Assembly: GCF_000716605.1 (NCBI RefSeq) | Contig: NZ_JNXE01000002.1 | Location: 1-64,000, forward strand | From: Streptomyces sp. NRRL F-525 | GTDB lineage: Bacteria; Actinomycetota; Actinomycetes; Streptomycetales; Streptomycetaceae | DNA length: 64,000 bases | Direction: 5' to 3' | Shown: piece after piece, positions 58,078 to 64,000 of the stretch | Layout of the letters: each line of letters opens with the position of its first letter | Position numbering within the stretch: position 1 is the stretch's first letter | Translations under genes and position numbers: made by a program | The notes under the pieces: generated by a model | The model's database searches: none | What the model saw: the letters and a program-made list of their open reading frames with translations, nothing else | Told to the model about the DNA's origin: nothing

Positions 58078-59118
58078 GTGGACAGCAAGAACGCGCTCGG
58101 GGAGTTTCTGCGGGCCCGCCGGGAGCGGGTCCGGCCCGAGGACGTGGGCCTGAGCGGTGGTGGGCTGCGCCGGGTGCCGGGGTTGCGCCGGGAGGAGGTC
58201 GCCCTGCTGGCCGGTATCAGCTCCGACTACTACTTGCGGCTGGAGCAGGGCCGTGACCGCAATCCTTCCGCGCAAGTGCTGGAGGCGCTGGCCCGGGTGC
58301 TGCGCCTGGACGTCTCCGCGACCGCCCATCTGCTGAGCCTCGCGCAGCCGGAACGGCCGGCCGTGTCCCGCAGGCGAGTCCGGCGGCCCGAGGCGGTACC
58401 GACGAGCGTCCGCGAGCTGCTCGACACGTGGTCCGGTCACCCGGCATACGTCCAGAACCGGTTCACGGACTGCCTCGCGGCCAACGCGCTGTGCCGGGCG
58501 CTGTCCCCGAACTACACGCCGGGTGTGAACCTGCTGCGAGCCGTCTTCCTCGACCCCGCCGAGCGTGAACTCCGCCGCGACTGGGAGGAGTTGACGGCCG
58601 AGGGGGCCGCGACCCTGCGCGGCCACATCGGCCCCGACGTCGACGAACCCCGGCTGGTGGAACTGGTGGGCGAACTGTCCGTACGCAGCGACCGCTTCCG
58701 GCTCCTCTGGAGCCGCCACGAGGTACGCCCCATGCTCGGCCGCACCAGCCTCCTCACCCACCCACTCGTCGGCGACTTCAAGCTCCGGTCGAACAAGTTC
58801 GAGATCCCCGGCACGAACGCCCTGAGCCTGGTCGTCTTCCACGCCGAGCCGGGAAGCCGCAGCGCGGAACTGCTGGGGTTGCTGGGCAGCTTGACGGCGT
58901 CGGGCGAGACGCCCTGGGGGGAGGATTCAATGGCCGCGTCCAGGGAGACGCCCCCGGAGGGAAACCGGCGGGCGTCGAACGGCCCGGTGCCCTGGCGGGA
59001 GGATTCACGGGCCGCGTCCGGCGAGACGCCTCCGGAGGGAAACCCGCCGACGGCGAACGGCGAGCCCTCCCACCGCGTCCACCGGCGAGACACGTCCAGC
59101 CAGACGCCCCCTGAGTGA
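58078..59118 (+). CDS. XRE regulator with MmyB-like ligand domain and a repeat-derived C-terminal tail
   Basis: A 346-aa regulator. Helix-turn-helix ~1-75 (GLRREEVALLAGISSDYYLRLEQGRD), MmyB-like sensor domain ~105-275 (SGHPAYVQNRFTDCLAANALCRALSP, ending FEIPGTNALSLVVFHAEPG). Residues 277-346 are not part of the family; they are made by a 78-bp repeat (26-aa unit beginning ETPPEGN). The stop TGA stands where the preceding unit has a Gly codon GGA. The GTG at 58078 follows GGTGGGGGG. It is divergent from the aldo/keto reductase gene. Confidence 0.9.
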   Translation: MDSKNALGEFLRARRERVRPEDVGLSGGGLRRVPGLRREEVALLAGISSDYYLRLEQGRDRNPSAQVLEALARVLRLDVSATAHLLSLAQPERPAVSRRRVRRPEAVPTSVRELLDTWSGHPAYVQNRFTDCLAANALCRALSPNYTPGVNLLRAVFLDPAERELRRDWEELTAEGAATLRGHIGPDVDEPRLVELVGELSVRSDRFRLLWSRHEVRPMLGRTSLLTHPLVGDFKLRSNKFEIPGTNALSLVVFHAEPGSRSAELLGLLGSLTASGETPWGEDSMAASRETPPEGNRRASNGPVPWREDSRAASGETPPEGNPPTANGEPSHRVHRRDTSSQTPPE

Positions 59119-59411
59119 AACCCGCGGGCAGCGAGGGGCCAGCCCTCCCACCAGCGCGACCGGCGAAACGCGTCCGGCGAAACGCCACCTGAGAGAAACC
59201 TGCGGGCAGCGAGGGGCCAGCCCTCCCACCAGCGCGACCGGCGAAACGCGTCCGGCGAAACGCCACCTGAGAGAAACCTGCGGGCGGCGAGTGACCAGCC
59301 CTCCACCGGGACGACCGGCAAGCCGCGTCCGCCCAGACGCCCCGCCAGGGAGACTCCCGGGCCGCAGCCAGCGGCGAAGCACCCCCGCGGGGAACCCCGC
59401 CGGGGCGCGAC
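58906..59411. repeat. 78-bp in-frame tandem repeat array
   Basis: Units begin at 58945, 59023, 59101, 59179 and 59257, each exactly 78 bp; 58906-58944 is a 39-bp half unit, and a degenerate unit starts at 59334 (one base short). Units 4 and 5 are nearly identical, so expansion is recent. The first units encode the C-terminus of the XRE protein; the rest lie beyond its stop, toward the toxin gene. The stretch 59119-59484 holds no other supported gene. Confidence 0.88.
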
Positions 59412-59484
59412 AAGACCCCCCGCCTCGACGAGGACCGCTAGACAGACCCGCCTGCCAAACCTGCCCGCCCGCCAGCCCCACCCG

Positions 59485-59859
59485 TCAGATCTGCCAGGAC
59501 CGCAACCGGTCCGCCGCGCCGTAGACATCCGTCTTGCCGGAGATCAGGTCGCGGGCGAGGTCGACGAGGGCGCCGTAGGGCGGGTCGATGCCGACGCCGC
59601 TGACGAACATGTAGGCGACCGCCGTGGCGCAGGCGAAGCGGGCGTTGGCCGAGGGGAGGGGCTTGAGGAGGGCGAGGGTGTGGAGGAGGGCGGTGGCGCG
59701 CCAGGCCGGGTCGGAGTCGATGCCGAGGCGGGGCGGGTCGACGCGGTGGCGGGCTACGGCTGCGACTAACGCCGAGAAGTCGTTGATGGTGGGCTGGTCC
59801 GGCAGGACTTCCTCATGGCGCTGGAGCAGCCAGGGCACGTCGATATGGATGACGGGCAT
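59485..59859 (-). CDS. Doc/Fic-like toxin with degenerate active-site motif
   Basis: A 124-aa protein of the Doc-type toxin length and fold pattern: MPVIHIDVPWLLQRHEEVL, FSALVAAVARHRVDPP, ATALLHTLALLKPLPSANARFACATAVAYM, then DLISGKTDVYGAADRLRSW. The Fic motif HPFxDGNKR is replaced by KPLPSANAR: the catalytic His, the Phe, the acidic residue and the Gly are lost, Asn and Arg kept. So it is a Doc-like protein of doubtful kinase/AMPylase activity. Codon 31 is TTA. It follows the antitoxin gene by 3 bp. Confidence 0.82.
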   Translation of the reverse strand: MPVIHIDVPWLLQRHEEVLPDQPTINDFSALVAAVARHRVDPPRLGIDSDPAWRATALLHTLALLKPLPSANARFACATAVAYMFVSGVGIDPPYGALVDLARDLISGKTDVYGAADRLRSWQI

Positions 59860-59862
59860 GCG

Positions 59863-60108
59863 TCAGGCGACCCGCCCCTCGCCCTTGGCCGCCGGTTCGT
59901 CGTCGGGGAACGCGGCGGCGAACTCGTCGGCGTGCGTGGCGAAGAACCGGCGGAACGCCTCGGCGCCCTCCTGCAGCGCCCGGTGCCGGGCTATGTCGGC
60001 CGCGGCCGCCTCCCGCACGAGCGCCTTCATCGAGGTACCGCGCTCCTTGGCGATCTGCCGCAGGTCCTCAAGCTCGCGCTCGCTGAACTCCACGTTGAGA
60101 GCTGGCAT
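59863..60108 (-). CDS. Antitoxin partner (ribbon-helix-helix type)
   Basis: An 81-aa protein: MPALNVEFSERELEDLRQIAKERGTSMKALVREAA (RHH-like DNA-binding segment), then a helical, acidic toxin-binding half ALQEGAEAFRRFFATHADEFAAAFPDDEPA. It sits immediately upstream of the Doc-like toxin gene and probably autorepresses the pair. Confidence 0.85.
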   Translation of the reverse strand: MPALNVEFSERELEDLRQIAKERGTSMKALVREAAAADIARHRALQEGAEAFRRFFATHADEFAAAFPDDEPAAKGEGRVA

Positions 60109-60245
60109 GCCAACACGGTACCGCTCGGGTACTTACCCGTAAATACCACCAGGTCAAGAGCTACGCCTGACGGTACCGAGCGGGTCCCACCTCCATGTCC
60201 GAATCCCGCCGGTACCGGCCGCCGTTCCGGAGCAGACTCGTCTCC

Positions 60246-60743
60246 ATGACCACGATCTACACACTCACCGACAGCCCCCTGGGCGAGCTGCTCCTGACCG
60301 GCGAGAAGTCGCCGACCGGCACCACCCTCACCTCCCTGACCATGCCGGACCACCCGGCCATCCCCGCCGACTGGCAACGCGACGACCAGGCCTTCACCGA
60401 GGCCACCCGCCAACTGTCCGCGTACTTCGCCGGACACCTCACCGACTTCGAACTCCCCCTCGCCGCCGAGGGAACGGAGTTCCAGCAGCGCGTCTGGCAG
60501 TCCCTCGACGAGATCCCGTACGGCACCACGACGACGTACGGCGCCCTCGCCGAACGCCTGGGCGTACCGCGCGCCGAAGTCCGCGCACTGGGCGCGGCCC
60601 TCGGCGCCAACCCGCTCCTGCTGGTGCGCCCGTGCCATCGGGTGATCGGCGCGGACGGCTCGATGCGGGGTTACGCCGCCGGTGTCGAACGCAAGGTACG
60701 TCTGCTGACCCACGAGGGCGCACTGCAACCGATGCTCGGCTGA
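60246..60743 (+). CDS. ogt: Methylated-DNA--[protein]-cysteine S-methyltransferase
   Basis: A 165-aa O6-alkylguanine repair protein. The acceptor motif RPCHRVIGADG contains the reactive Cys, preceded by the winged helix TEFQQRVWQSLDEIPYGTTTTYGALAERLGVPRAEVRALGAALGANP. The ATG at 60246 fits the family. It is followed after 17 bp by a 2OG-Fe(II) oxygenase. Confidence 0.95.
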   Translation: MTTIYTLTDSPLGELLLTGEKSPTGTTLTSLTMPDHPAIPADWQRDDQAFTEATRQLSAYFAGHLTDFELPLAAEGTEFQQRVWQSLDEIPYGTTTTYGALAERLGVPRAEVRALGAALGANPLLLVRPCHRVIGADGSMRGYAAGVERKVRLLTHEGALQPMLG

Positions 60744-60760
60744 CACGGAGGAAGTTCGTC

Positions 60761-61450
60761 ATGGACGGCACCAACTGGTCAGCTCTGGCAGAGGAGTTGG
60801 ACCTGTACGGCAGTGCACCGACCGCACAACTGCTCACCCCCTCGGAGTGCGGCGACCTGACCGCGCTGTACGAGAAGCCGGAACTGTTCCGCACCACCGT
60901 CGACATGGCCCGCCACCGCTTCGGCTCCGGCGAGTACCGCTACTTCACCCACGACCTCCCCGCCCCGGTAGCCGCCCTGCGCGCCGCCCTCTACCCGCGC
61001 CTGCTCCCGATCGCCCGGGACTGGGCGGCCCGCCTCGACCGTCCGTCCCCCTGGCCGGACGACCTGGACGAGTGGCTGGCCCGCTGCCATGCCGCCGGCC
61101 AGGCCCGTTCGGCCCAGATCCTGCTGCGCTACGGCGAGGGCGACTGGAACGCCCTGCACCGCGACATCTTCGGCGAGTTGGTCTTCCCGCTCCAGGTGGT
61201 GATCGGCCTCGACGAGTACGGCACCGACTACACCGGCGGCGAGTTCCTGATGGTCGAGCAACGCCCCCGCGCCCAGTCCCGGGCCACCGCGACCCCGCTC
61301 CAGCAGGGCCACGGCCTCGTCTTCACGACCCGCGACCGCCCGGTACGGACGAAGCGCGGCTGGTCGGCGGGGGCAATGCGACACGGGGTGAGCACCGTAC
61401 GCTCCGGCAGGCGTCACGCGTTGGGACTGGTGTTCCACGACGCAGCCTGA
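60761..61450 (+). CDS. 2OG-Fe(II) oxygenase
   Basis: A 229-aa double-stranded beta-helix dioxygenase. The Fe(II) ligands are the His and Asp of LHRDIFGELVFPLQVVIGL and the distal His of GAMRHGVSTVRSG, with Arg nearby for 2-oxoglutarate. The ATG at 60761 has GGAGGAAG upstream. Coupling with ogt suggests a DNA-repair or damage-linked hydroxylase, but AlkB-type sequence features are not obvious. Confidence 0.9.
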   Translation: MDGTNWSALAEELDLYGSAPTAQLLTPSECGDLTALYEKPELFRTTVDMARHRFGSGEYRYFTHDLPAPVAALRAALYPRLLPIARDWAARLDRPSPWPDDLDEWLARCHAAGQARSAQILLRYGEGDWNALHRDIFGELVFPLQVVIGLDEYGTDYTGGEFLMVEQRPRAQSRATATPLQQGHGLVFTTRDRPVRTKRGWSAGAMRHGVSTVRSGRRHALGLVFHDAA

Positions 61451-61474
61451 AAACCCGGGGAGGCACAACCCCCT

Positions 61475-61506
61475 TAGGGGCGCGGGGAACTGCGCGACCA
61501 GCCCCC
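61475..61506. repeat. Dispersed Streptomyces intergenic repeat
   Basis: The sequence AGGGGCGCGGGGAACTGCGC followed by GACCAGCCCC is an element scattered through Streptomyces genomes (recognised from memory). It can fold as GGGGC...GCCCC. Here it lies between the oxygenase gene and the convergent DHA2 gene and may act as a terminator. Confidence 0.7.
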
Positions 61507-61536
61507 ACCGACCCGCGGCCGACCACCCGCCCCAAG

Positions 61537-63150
61537 TCACCGAGCGGCCTCCTCCAACTCCGGTTCAGACATGGGCAAGGCATGCGGATGACCGGACGGC
61601 CCCCGGTGCCGCCGCACCCCAAGACACGCAACCGCACCGCCCAACAGCACAGCGACGGCAACAAAAACGGCGGGCCCCATCGCATGGACGAACCCGTGCC
61701 CGAACACCTCCCCACCAAGCACCCGCATCCGCTCCGCGACACCACGCGGAACCCCACCCGGCGCACCCCCTAGCTGCCCGGCACCGACACCGGACTCCGC
61801 CTTCGAGAACCCGGCAACGAACGACTCCCGGTAAGCCGAAGGGAGTTGACCGGCCCGAGCCCGCGCCTGCGAGGTCAGGGAAGACGCCAGCTGCGCCTGA
61901 AGCACCGCCCCGATCACCGCCCCGGCCAGCACCGAACCGACCTGACGAAGCGCGTTGGTGACACCGGACGCGGCCCCCGCCAGCCGGGGCGGAACGTTCC
62001 GCATGACCTCCGTGGCCATCGGCGCGAACGTACAGCCGACCCCCAACCCCGTGAGGAACAGCGGGAACGCGACGGTCAACCACCCCGTACCGACGTCCGC
62101 GACACCGACGACCCACACCAGCCCACCCGCCCAGGCCAGCAACCCGCCCATCAGGATGAACTTGCCGCCGACCTTGTCCGCGAGCGCCCCGGCGGGCCCG
62201 GCCATGACGAACGACCCGAGCGCCACCGGCAACAACACAAGCCCCGCCTTCTGCGCGCTGAAGCCCAGCACGGACTGCAGATAGATCGTCAGCGTCAGAA
62301 ACATCCCGACCACGCCGAACGACACGGTGACACCGACGAAGTTGATGAGGCTGAAGTTCCGGTCCCGGAACAACGAGAACGGCACCAACGGCTCACCGTC
62401 CTGCTGCCCGCGCTCATGCACCAGGAACCCGGCGAAGAGGACGACGGCCGCGCCGAACAGGCTCCAGATCCCGGCGTTCCAGTCGTACCGCTGCCCTTCG
62501 GTCAGCCCAAACGCCAGGCAGAACAGGGCAGTTGAGGCGAGGGAGACCCCGAGGGTGTCGAAGCGCCGCCGTACCGTACGCCCGGCGCCCGGGATGATCG
62601 CCATGGTGAGCACGAGCACCAGCGCCCCGATCGGCAGGTTGACGAAGAAGATCCAGCGCCAGGACAGATGGGTGATCAGCACCCCGCCGAGGATCGGCCC
62701 GAGCGCGCCGGACACCCCCGCCACCGCACCCCAGATCCCCATCGCGACACCGCGCCGATCGGCCGGGAACACCTCGGCGATGATCGACAGGGTCTGCGGC
62801 ATGAGCAGCGCCGCGCCCAGCCCCTGCACCGCACGGAATCCGATGAGTTGGGCCGGATCCTGCGCGAGGCCGCAGGCGAGGCTGGCCAGGGTGAAGACGG
62901 TGACTCCGGCGGCGAACAGGTTCCGTTTGCCGCGCAGGTCGCCGAGACGTCCACCGGTGATCAACAGGACGGCCAGCGCCAGCGTGTAGGCGTTGACGAT
63001 CCACAGGATCTCGTCCAGGGACGCGCCGAGATCCTCGCCGAGCTGAGGGATCGCGATGTTCACGATCGTCAGGTCGAGGAGGGTCATGAAGAACCCGAGC
63101 GAGAGCGTGATGAGGATCGCCCAGGGGTTGCCGTGCCACTTCTTGAACAC
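61537..63150 (-). CDS. DHA2-type MFS multidrug exporter
   Basis: A 537-aa transporter with about 14 helices, EmrB/QacA type: LLDLTIVNIAIPQLGEDLGA, TGGRLGDLRGKRNLFAAG (motif A), GALGPILGGVLITHLSWRWIFFVNLPIG (motif C). The ATG at 63150 starts MFKKWHGNPWAILI. A loop near residues 440-480 is Gly-rich. It is divergent from an ECF sigma factor whose putative promoter element also appears in its own orientation. Confidence 0.93.
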   Translation of the reverse strand: MFKKWHGNPWAILITLSLGFFMTLLDLTIVNIAIPQLGEDLGASLDEILWIVNAYTLALAVLLITGGRLGDLRGKRNLFAAGVTVFTLASLACGLAQDPAQLIGFRAVQGLGAALLMPQTLSIIAEVFPADRRGVAMGIWGAVAGVSGALGPILGGVLITHLSWRWIFFVNLPIGALVLVLTMAIIPGAGRTVRRRFDTLGVSLASTALFCLAFGLTEGQRYDWNAGIWSLFGAAVVLFAGFLVHERGQQDGEPLVPFSLFRDRNFSLINFVGVTVSFGVVGMFLTLTIYLQSVLGFSAQKAGLVLLPVALGSFVMAGPAGALADKVGGKFILMGGLLAWAGGLVWVVGVADVGTGWLTVAFPLFLTGLGVGCTFAPMATEVMRNVPPRLAGAASGVTNALRQVGSVLAGAVIGAVLQAQLASSLTSQARARAGQLPSAYRESFVAGFSKAESGVGAGQLGGAPGGVPRGVAERMRVLGGEVFGHGFVHAMGPAVFVAVAVLLGGAVACLGVRRHRGPSGHPHALPMSEPELEEAAR

Positions 63151-63227
63151 GATGTCGACTCCTTACATCCGACTACGCATCCGGCTGCACGCCGGACTCG
63201 CGTTCAAGAGGCCGACCGCCCAACAGG

Positions 63228-63285
63228 TGTGACACGGCGCCCGTTTCCCGAGACGTACGTCACATTCAGGCCCTCGGCTGTCACA
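63228..63285. promoter_or_regulatory. Oppositely oriented TGTCACA elements between the exporter and the sigma gene
   Basis: TGTCACA at 63279-63285 on the plus strand and at 63234-63228 on the minus strand, plus a GTCACATTC direct repeat (63259-63267). As I recall, TGTCACA is the -35 of ECF41-type promoters. Downstream -10 matches to CGTC are only partial (CCTC at 16-17 nt). Confidence 0.45.
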
Positions 63286-63340
63286 TTCCGACCCCCGCCG
63301 GCCCTCGCAGTAGTGAGCACGCCACTGGGGAGGCGCATAC

Positions 63341-64000
63341 ATGTCCGAGATTTCCGGGATCGCTGTCACCGACGAGGCGACCACTGTCTTCATGGACCAT
63401 CGGGAGCTGCTGTTCGGCCTCGTCTACAACATGCTGGGCAGCGTCGCCGACACCGACGACGTCCTCCAGGAGACCTGGCTCTCCTGGACGTCGCGCGCCC
63501 GGCGCTCCCCGCTGGACACGATCACCAACCAGCGCGCCTACCTCGTCCGCATCGCCGTCAACCACGCGCTCCAGCGCCGCGCCACGATCACCCGCCGCCG
63601 CGAGACGTACGTAGGCCCCTGGCTCCCGGAGCCACTGGTCGACCAGCCCGCCGACGACGACCCGGTGGACCCCGCCCTGCGCGCCGAGTCCGTGTCGCTG
63701 GCCATGCTGGTCGTCCTGGAGTCACTGTCCCCGCTGGAACGCGCGGTCTTCGTCCTCAACGAGGTGTTCGGGTACGCCCACACCGAGATCGCGGACATCA
63801 TCGAGCGCACCCCGGCAGCCGTACGACAGCTCGCGCACCGGGCGCAGGCCCATGTGCACGCGCGGCGGCCGCTGTACGAGGCGCATCCCCGGGTGCGGCG
63901 GGAGGCGACCGAGCGGTTCGTGCGGGCGGCGATCGGCGGGGACATCGCCTCGCTGATGGAGATCCTCGCACCGGACGTCACGGTGTGGACCGACAGCGGG
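63341..64000 (+). CDS. ECF41-like (SigJ-type) RNA polymerase sigma factor, 3' end outside window
   Basis: The first 220 codons of a sigma factor. Region 2 (FMDHRELLFGLVYNMLGSVADTDDVLQETWLSW), the linker motif WLPEPL and region 4 (SPLERAVFVLNEVFGYAHTEIADIIERTPAAVRQLAHRA) are typical of ECF41. A SnoaL-like C-terminal domain begins (ERFVRAAIGGDIASLMEILAPDVTVWTDSG) and is cut by the window end. ECF41 factors have this fused regulatory domain instead of a separate anti-sigma factor. The ATG at 63341 has GGGGAGG upstream. Confidence 0.92.
   Translation, partial: MSEISGIAVTDEATTVFMDHRELLFGLVYNMLGSVADTDDVLQETWLSWTSRARRSPLDTITNQRAYLVRIAVNHALQRRATITRRRETYVGPWLPEPLVDQPADDDPVDPALRAESVSLAMLVVLESLSPLERAVFVLNEVFGYAHTEIADIIERTPAAVRQLAHRAQAHVHARRPLYEAHPRVRREATERFVRAAIGGDIASLMEILAPDVTVWTDSG

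Noticed and set aside
59119..59484. CRISPR array in the repeat region
   Set aside because: The repeats are directly tandem without unique spacers and have a coding-like 78-bp period.
58512..59528. Long minus-strand ORF through the 78-bp repeat and the XRE gene
   Set aside because: It stays open only because the period is a multiple of three and the DNA is GC-rich. It overlaps a clear XRE gene and lacks a plausible start context.

Overview
The window is chromosomal DNA of a high-GC actinomycete, almost certainly a Streptomyces. Evidence: strong G/C bias in third codon positions, GTG/TTG starts, a SapB-type lanthipeptide morphogen cluster, a subtilisin-inhibitor (SSI) protein, SpoIIE/GAF phosphatases, ricin-lectin secreted enzymes, a dispersed Streptomyces intergenic repeat near 61.5 kb, and rare TTA leucine codons placed in a few developmental or secreted genes. 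No rRNA, tRNA, CRISPR array, transposase or prophage was seen.

Layout. 0-1.2 kb: 3' end of a cytochrome oxidase subunit I gene and a small membrane protein. 1.2-9.4 kb: secreted glycosidases (GH27 alpha-galactosidase, GH5 endoglycoceramidase-like), a glycosyltransferase, VOC/WYL and TetR/secreted-protein pairs. 9.4-16.8 kb: an Otr(A)-like ribosomal protection protein with a candidate leader peptide, an XdhC protein interrupted by a collagen-like insert, a phosphoesterase, and a MarR-MFS-isochorismatase operon. 16.9-23.3 kb: a surface-polysaccharide locus (GT2, dTDP-rhamnose rfbC and rfbABD, a methyltransferase). 23.3-35.8 kb: a developmental module. The SapB/AmfS-type cluster (class III LanKC, 38-aa precursor, two ABC exporter subunits, response regulator) sits between two SpoIIE-type phosphatases; the LanKC gene carries a TTA codon and so is a candidate for bldA control.

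35.8-44.1 kb: a secreted streptogrisin-like protease with a repetitive acidic tail, a 770-bp stretch without genes, then a compact export locus: a 71-aa double-glycine peptide, a HlyD-like protein, a C39-peptidase ABC transporter and a second NHLM-type ABC transporter, with no modification enzyme. The peptide core has a striking ~11-residue periodicity. 44.1-49.9 kb: ArsR-SRPBCC, VOC/TetR, hydrolase/MFS, a STAS protein and an SSI-family inhibitor with lysine at P1. 50.2-55.0 kb: a conserved hypothetical, an NCS1 permease-cyclase operon, a hydrolase and a D-2-hydroxyacid dehydrogenase.

55.0-64.0 kb: an unusual membrane protein joining sigma-like helices, a zinc-finger-like segment, a membrane segment and a ricin lectin, preceded on the same strand by a candidate 45-aa three-cysteine peptide gene (with a TTA codon); an AKR/XRE divergent pair whose regulator ends in a 78-bp in-frame tandem repeat that continues past the stop codon; a degenerate Doc-like toxin with its antitoxin; an ogt-2OG-oxygenase operon; and a DHA2 transporter divergent from an ECF41-like sigma factor cut by the window end. 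The strongest candidates for undescribed biology are the 11-mer peptide/exporter locus and the Cys-peptide/sigma-lectin locus.
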